Positions 42,807 to 54,284 of a stretch of DNA of 64,000 bases are shown here, one piece after another (positions within the stretch are counted from its first letter, which is position 1; each line of letters begins with the position of its first letter). Below the pieces are notes generated by a model. It was not told the DNA's origin and made no database searches. It saw only the letters and a list, made by a program, of their open reading frames with translations. The position numbers were made by a program, and so were the translations under genes. Source of the DNA: Podocnemis expansa (taxonomy: Eukaryota; Chordata; Testudines; Podocnemididae). The DNA is taken from assembly GCA_007922195.1 (NCBI GenBank), contig ML681995.1, positions 14,871,020 to 14,935,019 of the forward strand, read 5' to 3'.

Positions 42807-44418
42807 GGAACAGAAGATATCTTCTTTTCACCACTGGTATTGCCTTACGTTCCTGTAGTCTGAAGAGAAATGGAAATGTGGAATACTCATTAAATGAGAG
42901 CCACAGATTTCTTTGTTTATCAGTGGGATATGAAAGGTCAGGATAAGAAGTATCTGCAGGAATAGGAAGCTATTTATCTCTTGCCACTGCATCTTTCTCT
43001 GTTCTTGCGCATCAATTAAATTAACTGATCCATTTGGCACTCATCTCCATTATTGCCTAATTTATTTTCTCTCCATTAATAGATAAATAAAGGTTCATCA
43101 CATGTAATCTCTAACTTTATTTTGACACCTATTAATTGTACTGACCAGCTCAATTGGATTAGGCAGGCAAACAATGGGCTCGGTCATATGTTATCCATAC
43201 AGCATTCCTCCCACTGGAGTCAATGCAAGCTATTACAATCGGTGCTGGATGATGGAAATTCATCTATAGTTCAGATTCCAGATGGGTAATTCAAATATCA
43301 ATCTTTAAAAAATAGTTAGCAAGTAACTGTATATTCATAGTGTCATTACTTCAGCAAAGCCAGTAAAAACAAGCTTGCTAATACAAGATTGCTAAACACA
43401 CCGAAACAGCCATCCCACTTTCCATTCCCATTCCTTCCTGTTGCCCAAGGCTTCCTCCTGCACTGCCATCTCCAAAACTTGTGATCCAGCCATCAAAAAC
43501 TCACTGACCTCCCACAAATTGCTTTCTTCCCTTTGCCACATCAGCACCTTTCTGGCCTTGTTTCTTGCCTTCGCTCAGTGTGTACCTTTGGCATCAGCAC
43601 TTCATGTATTTGTATTAAGGCTGACTCAGAATCCCAGCAGCCAATGGATCATGACACAACCTTTCAGTATGCAGTAGCTCCTAGTAGGTCTAATGTGGGT
43701 GCTGCTTTATGGTAGGAGACGGGCCTGAACCTCAATCCAACACTTGCCCATTGCTGAGCACTGCAGGAGCTCGAAATTAGCAAATAGATATAGATTTTGC
43801 AAATGGCATCTGTTTTTTCTTTAACAGGCTGAAGCAACTCCCAGATCTCAAGAATTCTGGGCTCCCATCTGAACTTTGCTGCAGGAGTTGTCTGTACGTA
43901 TCGCACTGCACATCCACATTGACTAAAGACAAATGAGATTGATAATAATCAACTCAGTTCTGAGGCCCATGTGAGTGGTACCCTGCAAAACCTGGTGGTG
44001 ATTCTAATTCTGATTTGTCTGAACTACCTCTGATTAAATATTTAACAGGACAACTGCAGCACTTAGGTGCCACAGTCATGGATAAAAATCCCACTATGCT
44101 AAGAGCTGCACAAGCAAACCAAGAAGATAGTTCTTGCTCAAAGAACTTTCAATCAAAATAAGACAAGAAGTAGTAAATGGGTACAGACAGACATATTCTA
44201 TTCAGGTTTCTATAGCACACCTATCAACTTGGTGTCTGACCATGTCCCAGAAGACTGTTAAGGCACACAACTAGCAGTTGGCCCATGCTGTTCATTCCTT
44301 TGATCTTTCTCTCTTTTTCTACTTAAGGGAGGATTGAATGTGGACTTATTTTATATTATCAGTGCAGTGCTGTGTGTCTTTCACATTGGAATCAAAGTAG
44401 AATTCAATTATATTTCTC
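42807..44418. other. No gene; candidate conserved non-coding stretch and an L2 relic
   Basis: 42950-43180 is non-repetitive, rich in ATTAA/TAAT words, and looks like a possible enhancer (inference only). 44050-44170 is a minus-strand L2-like tail (GCACTTAGGTGCCACAGTC, AAAGAACTTTCAATC). Frames at 43441-43906 carry no recognisable domain. Confidence 0.35.
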
Positions 44419-44421
44419 TTT

Positions 44422-45793
44422 GGGTGTATCCACATTTAGGTTTTAAAGCAGAACAATGCTGGTTGTTTTGCTTAAAAAAAATTTGGTCCACATTACGTTC
44501 TGTTGTTTCAACATGATGAGCTCCATCATATCGAAACAACAAACGTTAGAGTGAAACAGTAAGAGCTTGTAGGGAATCAAAATGACCGTTGAATCGAAAC
44601 AGTCCTTTTGAAACAACGCTGTTGGACACATTGTTCTGAAACAACCATTGTCTCGATTCAACCCTGTTTCACCTTCTTTCTCCCAGGGTGCATGGCACCC
44701 TGAAAGGAAGACCTCCTTCAGCATCCTGGACAGGGAGGAGAAAAGGACCTTGGAGGGGACAGGGGTGAGGAACAGATCCCCGCTGCCTGGCACCCGTGGT
44801 AGCTCCAGCTGGGTGATGAGGAAGAGACCCCCGTATGCCTAGCTCTCCCCGCACTGGCTGGGTGGGAGGGAAGGGACCCTGTGAGCGTGGCACTCCCACT
44901 GTTAGCTGGCTGGTGGGGCGAAGAGACCCCCCAGCCCAGCTGCAGCGTACTTGCTGGTGCCGGGGGAAGGAAACCCCAGGTTGGCTAGAGCCACGCTAGC
45001 TGGTCTGTGGGGAATGCTCCCACAGCTCCCAACATGCTCCCCAGGTTTTGGGGGAGATGAGACCTTGTGCCTGGCTTGTGAAGCGCTGAGCACCAAAAGC
45101 CAGGCATGGGGGTCCCACCTCCCCTGCCGCCTAGGGAGTATGCCAGGAGCTGGGGGAGCATTCCTCACAGCCTGACTAGTGCAGCTCTAGCCAGCCTGGG
45201 GGTCCCTTCCCCCGGCACCAGCAAACACGCTGCAGCTGGGCTGGGGGGGGGGTCTTCTCCCCACCACCTGGCTAGTGGTGGGAGCACCGGGCATGCAGGG
45301 TCCCTTCCCTGCCACCTGGCCAGTGTGGGTGGGACGGTCGGGTGTGCAGGGGTCTCTTTCCCGCCACCCAGCTGGAGCAGCTGGGGTGCCGGGCATGTGG
45401 GGGTCTCTTCCCCCACCACCTAGCTAGCAGGTGGGGCTATCTTCTCCCCCAAGCCTGGCTGCACCAAAGGCTGCAGACAGTCTGGGGGGACGTCTTCCCT
45501 CCCACCCAGGTCTCATGGAGCCCAGAACCTGTGGGGGAGGCTTTTCCCCTGCCACTGGCTGTCCTGGGCTGGCAACATGGCCCTGCCAGGGGTCCATGTT
45601 TCCACACCTCCCAGCATGGCCTTCTCCTAGATCAAACTAGCAAGTCCAGGCCCCGGGCATACTAGTTCGATTTGGGTTTTTTGGTGTGGACCTTTTAAAT
45701 CGATTTAACTGAAAGCAATTTAATGATTTTATAGCGATTCAATTAGATCACTTTAAGCTGAATCTATTTTACTGCTTGTGTGTGGACATAGCC
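44422..45793. mobile_element. Harbinger-type MITE expanded by a GC-rich minisatellite
   Basis: The ends GGGTGTATCCACAT and TGTGTGTGGACATAGCC are inverted repeats, with TTT on both sides (44419-44421, 45794-45796). The flanking arms hold palindromic units (TGTTTCGAAAC-like words at left, TCGATTTAA-like at right). Between about 44690 and 45650 lies GC-rich DNA. Part of it (45230-45440) repeats a unit of roughly 50 bp whose core resembles GGGCATGTGGGGGTCTCTTC followed by CCACCACCTAGCTAG. Long open frames here on both strands are chance products. Confidence 0.7.
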
Positions 45794-45796
45794 TTT

Positions 45797-46139
45797 GATC
45801 CATATTGAGAAGTTTTGATTGGAGGGAGACTGCCAGCTCTGACTTGACAGCTGATTCTTGTTCGATTCTCAGTGAGTCAGCAGCAACTTGCAAAAGAGAG
45901 GTAGAGACGTAGCAGTGATTCTCTCATTCTGTTTTTTTGTTTTCCAAATGGCTGGCCACAGAAATGAGTTTACTGGAGTTGCAAATGACAGAGGAGAGAA
46001 AAGATCTGATCGTATAAGTCAACTGCCAGATGACTATGACGCATAAACATGAGGTGACTTTGAAAAAGACAAATTCTGTCCCAGGATTGATCAGGCAAGG
46101 CGTGTTGAATAAAGATAGGGAATTGTTAATGCCATTGTA
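45797..46139. other. No gene recognised
   Basis: Short unique stretch between a MITE and a CR1 fragment. Nothing recognised. Confidence 0.4.
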
Positions 46140-46660
46140 CAATGCTCAGTAAGATGTATCTAGAATATTGTGTGCAATTCTGATTATTCCATGTTCAAGA
46201 AAGGTTAATTCAAAGGAAAACAGGTGTAGAAAAGAGCACCTAGGATGTTCATGGAAGTGGAGAGACTATTTTGTGAATAGAGACTAAAATAACTTCCTTT
46301 CTTTAGCCTAGGAGAACAAAAACTGAGAGAGGGTGATCCCTCTCTGTAAATACATCCTGGGCTGGGAGGTAAACATTAGGAGGGATGAAGAGCTATTTAA
46401 GCTGAAGGACTATGTTGGCTCAAGCACAAACAAATATAAACTGGTCATGAATAAATTTAGGTTGAAAATTAGAAGATTTTTAGTAATCAAGAGTGACATT
46501 CTGAAACAACCTTCATATAGAAGTGAGGGGCAAACTACCTGAGTAGTTTTAAGACAGATCTTGAAAAGCCTGTAAAGAGAATTAAATGATGGACTGGCTT
46601 GTGGTAGCAGGGGAAAAGGATCAATGAACTAGAAGGTCTCTTCCAGTCCTAATTCCCTAA
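46140..46660 (+). mobile_element. CR1-like LINE, ORF2 end and 3' region
   Basis: Decayed coding for the end of a CR1-type ORF2 is followed by TGAACTAGAAGGTCTCTTCC and AGTCCTAATTCCC, the usual CR1 3' context. No clean TATGATTCT terminus is kept. The frame at 46333-46542 lies within it and is not a gene of its own. Confidence 0.55.
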
Positions 46661-47209
46661 CCAAGCTTATGGAGTTAGCAGCTGTATTGACCGCCATGAT
46701 GGATTTCAGAGCTGTAGATTTCCATTGTGAAATCCAGACTTTGAGATGGAAACATGCCAATCAGGGCAAAATTATTCTGCTTTATCACAACGACAACAAA
46801 CTAAAGAGGTGGGTCATGTTTCCATCCTGGCAGGTAGCTATAGTATTATTTGATGCAGCTGTGATGTGATGATCTCATGCAATATCTACCTATAAAACAA
46901 AATGCTGCATGAAGAAACATCAGAGGGAAACCAGAAAACAAGCTGGGCCAGCCTAGCCAGCATTCCTTCTAACACTCCTAAGACAGGTGTCATTGTAATG
47001 CTTTACCATGCTGCACAAATGTGATTTCATTTCTCAGGTGTTTCATATTAACATTGGCGAAGATGCTCAGGCTTCGTTTTTCATTGTATATGGCCTATAC
47101 TTAATGAAATTGTACTTCTTATTCTGGCTGTGTATTTTATTGTTGTGTAGATTAGGCTACAGTTTGCTCTTGCTGTAGCCATGTAGGTCCAAGCTTATTG
47201 AAACACAGC
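46661..47209. other. No gene; repeat B fragment at right
   Basis: Unique DNA up to 47170. 47171-47194 (TGCTGTAGCCATGTAGGTCC) is the reverse-strand terminus of dispersed repeat B. Confidence 0.45.
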
Positions 47210-47477
47210 GGGTACGTCCACATACACAGTTTAATTTGAACTAATGAACATTAGGTCAAATTAAAAAAAAAAGACATGTCCACACATAGTTTTGCCGATT
47301 CAACCTAAGACTTCCCTTAGGTCGAATCAAAGAGATGATGGTCTGAAGTAACAAAACCTCATGTCACTTTGAAGTGGCCCTCAATTCAAACTAGCTAGTT
47401 TGAACTGATGGTGCATAGCCGCGTTAATTTGAACTAACATGAGTTTGAATTAACTGCGGTTTTCCCTTCCTTTTCCC

Positions 47478-50145
47478 ATGGTGCCTGGCATGAGGAAGAG
47501 GAAGTGCATGCAGCACAATGCCCCCCCCACCCCGTCACAGGCACACGCTGCCTTGCTGGGACAAGTTGCCTGCAGCCATAAGAGTGATGGTAGAGGGCAG
47601 CACTGGCAGCCAGGGATGGCACAGGACTCCAGTCCGGGGCCATCAAGAGATCCTCTGTCTCCTCAGCATCTAGAGGACAGAGGACATCCTGTCCTGTCCT
47701 GGTTGTGGAGCAGCCACCGCAACCGGGGCATATATGCCCAGATTGTGGCAGCCCTGGACCACCGACCAGATCTTTGTTAAATTAAAGATTCTGTGCCAGG
47801 ACTATGCATAGGTCCAGGAGGCAAAGTAGCTGTGGGGGTCAGCAATGGGCGGCATGTTTCCCTATTTTTGGGAGCTGGACAGGTTCCTTTCTGGAGACCC
47901 CAGTGTCCTTCCGACCAGCGCCATCAACTCAGCGGAGCCTCCCCCCACCCCGAATCCAGCACCCCAGAGGGAGGCTCCATAGAAGAAGATGTCCTTGTGG
48001 ATGTTGAGGGTGGACAGGCTGAGGGAAAGCCACCATAACTCAGCACAGCTGCCACCCCGAGCTCCTTGGCACCCTCAACAAGGGACCAGCCACTGCTGGG
48101 GAGCGGGAGGAGGAGAAGGAGCACCGCCCCCCCCCCAGAGGAGGACTCTAAGGAGGCAACATTATGCTGGACATTGGTGCCACCCGTGGGTGAGTGCTCC
48201 CTTCCTCCCCCCTTGTGGATTGGCCTGTGCTGGACTTGTTAGAGAAAAGGTTCAAATTAAGCTATCTTTCCTCTCCCTCGGGCATCTGTCATCCCGTCTC
48301 TCCATTACTCTCAGTGCAAGGTCACAGGAAGTCAGGCCGACCCAATTCACAAAGTGAACTCCATTAAGTTTATTAGAAGGGAAGGAGACAGGTGTATAAA
48401 AAGGACATAGGTCTGAAATAAACAACCAGTTAACAGATGGCCTCACTGGCCACAACAACCCACCAAGAACTCTCCCCTCCAATAAGGGAGCCCAGTGCTG
48501 AGCTTCACTGCTTTTCTTTGCCTGGACGGCGATGTTCTCGACCACCAACTCAGCATGGATCCTCCAAGCTTGGTCCGTCTGCTTCCAGGCCTCTTCTGCC
48601 CAGTCCTGTAATTAGTGTCCTTTGCCCTCTTATCAAAGTCCAAATAGGGCTGGTAACTCAGTTCTGTGCCCAAATCTTCAGGGACGTCTGCATCTCCGTC
48701 GGTTTTCCCAGCCTGTCAGGAGTCCTCGGGAGGAGCTCCAAGGCTTTCTTTTCCTCACGTGCGGGCTTTGTCCGTACCACCCGCTCGCACGCTCTCTCTC
48801 TTTTCCACTCGCTCCCTCACACACCCCCCCCACATCCTTATCTGCCCGCGCTCTGCCCTTGAGCCCCTAAATACTACAGTCTGTGGCCAATCAGGACGCT
48901 GCCTGGTTCACACCAAAATGCAGTCCTATTGTGCAGAGTGGCGAACCTTCTAGACATTTTCCACATAGCCTTTGATTATCTGCGCACAGCCCGCTGAAAC
49001 CAACATGGCTGCTCCCTTAGTTGCTGGGCAGATTTTGCAGTCCTTGGCTGCCTGCCAGCAGTGGCTGTCACTCAGAGCCTAGTTCTGGGAAGAAGTGTGC
49101 TTAAACATTACCCGCACTTTGTAACATACCCATTAACACATTGCAAATTACAATTAAGTGAATATAATTGGACATAATAATAAAGAACATTTTTCCCAAG
49201 AGACTGAGGCACTGGCAGGACAGGGAGTAAGGGTCACCAGCCAGGTAGGGTCAGGGGGCCCCAGAGGTGGAGGTGACAAATCCATGAAGTGCAGGGCCCA
49301 GGGAATGTGTCAGCAGGGGAAGTGAACCCCTGCCCATCATAGGCATTTGGGGGCTGGGATATTGGGGAAAGCACAGCTGGTAGAGTCGAGGGCATAAAGC
49401 GTGCAGCCTACACCCCTGGCACAAGGCCTTCGGGGGGGGCCAGGTCAAACACCACCAGTGCCTCATAGCTACGTGCCATTGTGGCCACCATGGCCTACCT
49501 GGGCCAGAGGGCATGGCCATGTGTGCTCCTGGGGGGGCGCTGTCCCATAGGGCAGGGATCGAGAGGCAGGGGGTCAATCAAGACACAGGTCCTCAGTTCT
49601 GTCACACGGCACACAGCACGAGCCATGCACACATTGCATTAAAGCTGTTTCCCACCTATCTCCAGCAGCTTGTCATGACGCGCATCATTGTGGTGCAGGG
49701 AGCCCACCCCATAGGCCCCAGCGATGGAGAAGAGATGACCTCACAACGCAGATCGTCCAGCTTGGCCAGGGGACAGAGGGAGGTGTGCAGGCTTGGCAGT
49801 GCCAGGTGGCGGCGTGACAGGACTCTGCCCTCCATCTCCTTGAGCAGTCCATCGCCATCAAGGAACAGGGGGGCAGCAAGCCAGGAGCACCAGACACAAG
49901 CGCTGGAGTGGGTTGGCACAGCTCTAACAACTGTGGCCAATGCTTTGACAGGAACTGGCATGGCCCTCCAGGGCATGGCGGCCAGCATGGCCAGGCTGGC
50001 CGACCATTTGGCCCCTCCCAGCTGTGGCGAAAAGTGTCCACTGGGACCCCAGTGCACCCCATCCATGGCAAGCCCAGACACAGAGTGGACACAGCTGTGG
50101 CCAAGCCTAGCCCCGCCAAGGCGTACAGATTGCCCCCCCATCTGA
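47478..50145 (+). pseudogene. Harbinger Myb/SANT-like DNA-binding protein, broken
   Basis: The N-terminal exon region reads SSHRNRGIYAQIVAAL and then, in shifted frames near 47780-47890, VKLKILCQDYA and FPYFWELDRFLSGDPSV. This is the trihelix-type Myb/SANT domain of Harbinger accessory proteins (RN..IY.QIA..L; LR.DY.KV; YFKELDRFLGGDPS). A likely splice donor (GGGTGAGT, about 48188) and a likely acceptor (CTATCTCCAG, about 49670) bracket the LTR-like insertion. The second exon ends in a long helix (ALEWVGTALTTVANALTG...MAASMARLADHL), as expected at the C-terminus. The partner transposase needs this protein for DNA binding and nuclear import in known Harbingers. In-frame stops and frameshifts make it non-functional. 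Confidence 0.65.
48237..49126 (-). mobile_element. LTR-like insertion (probable solo LTR) in the Harbinger element
   Basis: The ends are TGTTAGAG (48237) and TTTGTAACA (49126), giving the TG...CA ends and the 5-bp TGTTA/TAACA inverted repeat of an LTR. On the minus strand there is a CCAAT box (48886-48891), a TATA-like TAGTATTTAGG about 20 bp on, and an AATAAA at 48369-48374 near the far end, in LTR order. No internal viral or retrotransposon genes are present. No clean target duplication was found, and an alternative right edge near 49174 is possible, so this is inference. Confidence 0.4.
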
Positions 50146-50283
50146 CCCCACCATCTCCCCATAACCCACGCTGTCTCCCCATTCCCCAGTTCTGCCCCCC
50201 AACCCCCAGTTTAGCTCCCCAAATCCCCAGTTCTGCTCTCCTCTCCCCAGGTCTGCTCCAAGGCTTCCCCATGTATGTCTTTA

Positions 50284-50327
50284 AATAAACACTTTGGACC
50301 AATAATTCTGTTTCATCTTTTTTTATT
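50284..50327. terminator. Facing poly(A) signals of the two Harbinger genes
   Basis: AATAAA on the plus strand at 50284-50289 and AATAAA on the minus strand (TTTATT at 50322-50327) stand 32 bp apart, between the ends of the Myb-like gene and the transposase gene. This is the arrangement expected for convergent transcription units. Confidence 0.6.
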
Positions 50328-51415
50328 TAGATAAGTGAGGAGTCTGTGTGTGGTGGGTGTGTCCTGGGTGGGGGTGGTGAGGGTGTGGGGTGGTACAGGC
50401 AGGCCCCAGTGTGCCTCCTCTATGCAGAGGTCCTCTAGGGTCTCCCGGATCCTTACTGCCCTGGTTGGGGCCCGCTTAGTGTCCTGGCTGGTCAAGTGGG
50501 CAGAGAGGTACTCAGCCTCTGTCTCCCACGTGGCAGGGCTCATCTCCCCCAACAGTTCACAGAAATTGTGAAGGATGACACAAACACAGATGACCTCCAG
50601 GATGGTCTCCTTAGCAAGGTGGAGGTGTGTCAGCAGGCACCTCTATGTCACTTTCACCCACCCGAAAACCTGCTCCACAGCCTGTCGACACCTATTTAGT
50701 CATTCATTGAAGTGCTCCCAGCATTCGTCCAGGTGGTGTCCAGTGAATGGCCTCAGTAGCCATGGCAGGAGTGGATAGATGGCATCCCTGATGAGTAAGA
50801 GGGGCACCTGCACATCCCTGATGGTCATCTCTTGGGAGGGGGGGAAGGTGCCCAACTGCATGCCCCTGTAGAGTGCTGAGTTTTGGAGTACCCGTGAGTC
50901 ATGTGCTCACCCTGGCCAGCCAACATAAATGTTAATAAAAATGCCCTGGTGGTCTACCAGGGCCTGGAGCAGCATCCATTCTTATTGCAGTACTCCACTG
51001 TGTGATGTGCCAGGGCTCTGCTCAGTACATGGGTAGCGTCCAGGATGTGCACCCAGTTAGAGAAGCCAAGCACCAAGACACCATTCAGGGGGTCCTCCAG
51101 GTTGCCCAGTGCAACAAGGGGGGGCCAGCAGGACCAGGTTTATGGCCCTGCAGACCTGCTTCAGCACAACTCCCACAGCAGCCCTCCTGACCCCGAAGAG
51201 GTGTTCCACAGAGCGATAAGACTCAGGGGTCACCGTCTTCCACACTGTTATAGCCACTCGCCTGAACCACTAGGAGGGCAGGTCACATGTGTGTGTTCCT
51301 GTGCTGGAGGACCGGGACAAGATCTCTGATTAGCTCCATGAAGGTCCGCCTCATCATCCACAGCTGCGCTGCCATTGCTTCTCATCCCATGTCCTCAGGA
51401 CAATCGTCTCCTTCT
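50328..51415 (-). pseudogene. Harbinger DDE transposase (DDE_Tnp_4-like), broken
   Basis: Blocks in order on the minus strand: N-terminal ETIVLRTWDEKQW, then MRRTFMELIRDLVPVLQ, the helix-turn-helix-like VWKTVTPESYRSVEHLFGV, VHILDATH (first catalytic Asp, about 51040), ALVDHQGIFINIYVGWPGR with AHDSRVLQNSALYRG, IRDAIYPLLPWLLRPF (second Asp, about 50780), and RQAVEQVFGWVKV (catalytic Glu, about 50680), ending with ILEVICVCVILHNFCELLG. All are hallmarks of PIF/Harbinger transposases, and D, D and E are kept. Stops (e.g. after HFNE and after GWVKVT) and several frameshifts break it. It faces the Myb-like gene. The frame 50313-50552 is its C-terminal remnant. Confidence 0.88.
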
Positions 51416-51457
51416 CATTAATTTGAGACTCATACACTGCTGTGGAGATGTATGTCC

Positions 51458-53769
51458 AAAGATTTTGACAAAATGAAATATCTCAGGAAGTCCCATTGAA
51501 CATTCTGGCCACTTTATGAAATGACTAAATGGGAGCTAAGGCTTTTTGAAGATGTGGCCCAATACTATGTCTTGACAATGCCTGCTTTTGAAGTGAGATA
51601 TTTTGCTTGGCTCTGTCTCATGGCAATGGGAGTTGCCAACTTGACCCAAAATGCTGTGAACAAAAAATAGGCAATTTTATGAAGTTATCACTGTAGGTCA
51701 TAGAAAAATAAGTTACAAAAACAAAACCATCTTCTAGCCATTCATTCATGTTTGCCCGATCAGTTCCCAGGCTCGCGTTCCTCTCTGCATTGCCATGAAT
51801 ACACAAAGCATTAATTATCTTCCTATCTGTTTTAATTGCCTATGATAAGACTTTCCTTTCAGTTGGCCAGTGATTATTAACGGCTCGGTACAGTGTGTCT
51901 TTCAAGCACTGGGTGACTCATAAAACATCTAAATAGTGATCACACATGAATACACACAGACAGGTTCAAAGAACATTTATTTAGAGGATGGTCAAACTCT
52001 TATAAAGCATTTACCACAGGATTTTCCAAGGCTTATTAAGGTCATGTTAAAATGCTTTTAAGTGGCTTTATAATGTATTTATCTGTGAGAAGGTAGCTCA
52101 CTGCACTTTGTTTCCCAGGAAAGGTGTTGGGAGGGAAAATAGTTTTATTCTTTGGGGCCGGTTTCATGGGAATATGAAGTAACTGACCTCTCTTCCCTAC
52201 ACCAATACAGAGCACCGTGGAGTTGATTGGATCTGTTGTAGGAAGCTCTCACTTGGAGCTATCAGGCACTTCTGGAGGTAGGATGCCAGAGCTGATGGAG
52301 CAGTGATCTGATTGTATCAGGTCTTGCATTTTGGTTTAATGCCCAACCCCCTCCCAATGAGGTTCTACACTTCCAGTAGAGGAGGTTAATTATGCTTAGA
52401 GCTGAATGCTACAGGGAGGAGAGAGCCCCACCAGCCAGAACAGCCATGTATGGGGCATGCGTGAGCTGGCTTCTAGCACTGGGACCACAAGGGATAGGTT
52501 GGCTAGTGTCAGAGAGAGTGCTAGCATTCTGGAAAGGACTGTGTCTAGAAGGCCTATCTAGAACCATAACCCCATCTCACGCTGTATCAGGATGGCTTTT
52601 ATTAGTGTAGCAGCACTGCAGCAAGAATTGCTGCCTAGAAATGCTCATAGCAGTCAATGGGCATCAAGTCAAAGTGAGTTATTCACACATGAAAGCAGCA
52701 GGTTAAGTCTCATGAGCGGCAAACATACAGTGGACAGCCATTAGTGCCCTTACCCAACCAGAAGTCCCTGAAATCAGTAACGAGGCAGGATTCCAATGTG
52801 ACATGGGAGGAGTAAGCTGCAGCTCAGCGTGAATCTTCCGACCAGAAGCTGGCCTTAAGTGAGATGCAGGAGGGGGCGTTTGCAACATGTTCAAACAGAA
52901 TCCATCGGCAACAGACTACAGCCTTCGAGTAATGTTCCAAAGTCGTAAATCAAATGAGACAAGATAGAAGACAGGAATTTGGGCATTTTCCAAAGCAACT
53001 GAGGATTGCTATGCAATAGCATTTTCTTCCAACATTCAAAGGCACAGAATCATGCAAAGGAAGTAGGGAGGGGGTGTGGAGTGGAGATGGCCAGAAGAGA
53101 GATGACCTTAATATCCCCATCAGTATTTTCCTCCCTTCCCTGATCTTGCAATACTTGTCCTCAAACATCTTCAAAAATTGAGCCTGAGAACTTGACATTA
53201 TCTACTGGAAACCAAAGACTATGAACTTAACAGGGATACTGGTTTTATGGCTTATTACAAGAATTTGGAACACACGACTGTCTGCTACCTTTAATTGTCC
53301 CCTTCAAATGCTTGATGCATGATGGTCTAACTCACAGTTGTCCACTTCATTTCAAGGGACTGCTTGAAATGTGCATCTTCAAGGACACCAATTAATGGGG
53401 GTGCCCAGGCCAAAGTGCTTCCCCCATCTTGGTAGCTGGCTGCTCCAGTGGCAGACCAGTTGCCATCTCTTCTGGCACCACAGCAGCTCCTGGCAGGCAT
53501 GAGATGTAATTGCATCTCCTCCCCTGTAGGATCTATTATTTTGAAGGAGGGGAAATCTTCAGGGAACATGAGTTCTATGCTTGTTTCTTTTCTTCAAAAT
53601 TTGGAGAGGATTGTCCTCCCACTTCTAAAAGTGGGGAGGCATGTCTCCTGACTGCACCTCCGGGTTGCACACTGGTGTGAATTACCCTGTCTGCTCAACA
53701 GTCTGTCCCAACTTGTATTTAGCTCACATACTGTTTCCTTCCCCTGATCTGAAGAACTCTGCTTAATTC
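51458..53769. other. No gene; possible conserved non-coding DNA
   Basis: 51780-51920 is non-repetitive and rich in homeodomain-like words (CATTAATTATC, TTTTAATTGCC). No exon, repeat or RNA is recognised in the rest; open frames at 52392-53651 carry no known domain. Confidence 0.35.
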
Positions 53770-53832
53770 AAAGTCTTGTATCTTCCACCAGTGGTCTAAT
53801 AAAAGACATCACCTCACTTGCCTTATCTCTTT
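53770..53832 (+). repeat. Dispersed repeat B copy
   Basis: CTTCCACCAGTGGTCTAATA, then AAAGACATCACCTCACTTGCC and TTATCTC. Same family as 31649-31707 (CACCAACAG...AAAGATATTAC...CACC). Confidence 0.45.
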
Positions 53833-54044
53833 CACCTGTGTCTGATACATTTGCATCACGTCCCTACATCAGAAGTAGCTCCTCTCTCTATGGTCAGCAC
53901 TGTTCAGGCATGGGCCCTAAATTTAGGGACAATGATCATTAATGGTCACCCTGCAGTCTTCAGAAGAAGTTCTCACTAATATTTTAACAGAATTTGTGCT
54001 GGCAGTTTTACCAAGCAGTTATTGTTAAGCAATGCTTATTATAT

Positions 54045-54284
54045 GTATGACTATAGGAACCCTGGCCCAGGATCCCATTGTGCTAGGTGCAGTACAAAAA
54101 CAGAACAAAAACAGTCCAGTTCCTAAGAGTTTATAATCTAAGGCCAGAAACACCAGAAGGATACAAAGGTAAACAACAGAGCAACATTTGTCAGTATAAC
54201 AGTTTTTTCAGTGAGCCAAAAGTCTCCTTCACCAGCAGAAGTCAGTCGAATGAAAGATATTATTTCATTCACCTTGTGTCTCTC
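54045..54284. repeat. L2-like 3' end (-) followed by dispersed repeat B (+)
   Basis: 54045-54175, minus strand: CCCATTGTGCTAGGTGCAGT, ACAAAAACAGAACAAAAACAG, TCCTAAGAGTTTATAATC, the reverse of the L2-type tail at 25070. 54229-54284: CACCAGCAGAAGTCAGTCG, AATGAAAGATATTATTTC, CACCTTGTGTCTCTC, a repeat B copy. Confidence 0.5.

Larger units (their letters stand above)
47210..51457. mobile_element. Harbinger transposon with two convergent genes (decayed), carrying an LTR-like insertion
   Basis: The left end GGGTACGTCCACATAC at 47210 matches the MITE ends in this window. The right end is degraded (GTGGAGATGTATGTCC, to about 51457). Subterminal DNA at 47220-47460 contains repeated AATTTGAACTAA and CAAACTAGCTAGTTTGAAC units, as in the MITEs at 30723 and 59336. 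It holds a Myb/SANT-like gene (+) and a DDE transposase gene (-), converging on poly(A) signals at 50284-50289 (+) and 50322-50327 (-). Two genes, one for a Myb-like DNA-binding protein and one for a transposase, are the standard PIF/Harbinger content. Both are broken. About 890 bp inside is an LTR-like insertion. Confidence 0.8.

Noticed and set aside
44648..45665. Many frames in a GC-rich region
   Set aside because: They come from a minisatellite-like interior of a MITE. The repeated residues simply translate the repeat unit.
48437..48953. Frames up to 141 codons inside the LTR-like insertion
   Set aside because: Ser/Pro-rich translation without similarity to viral or host proteins. The region has promoter and poly(A) signals, not coding structure.
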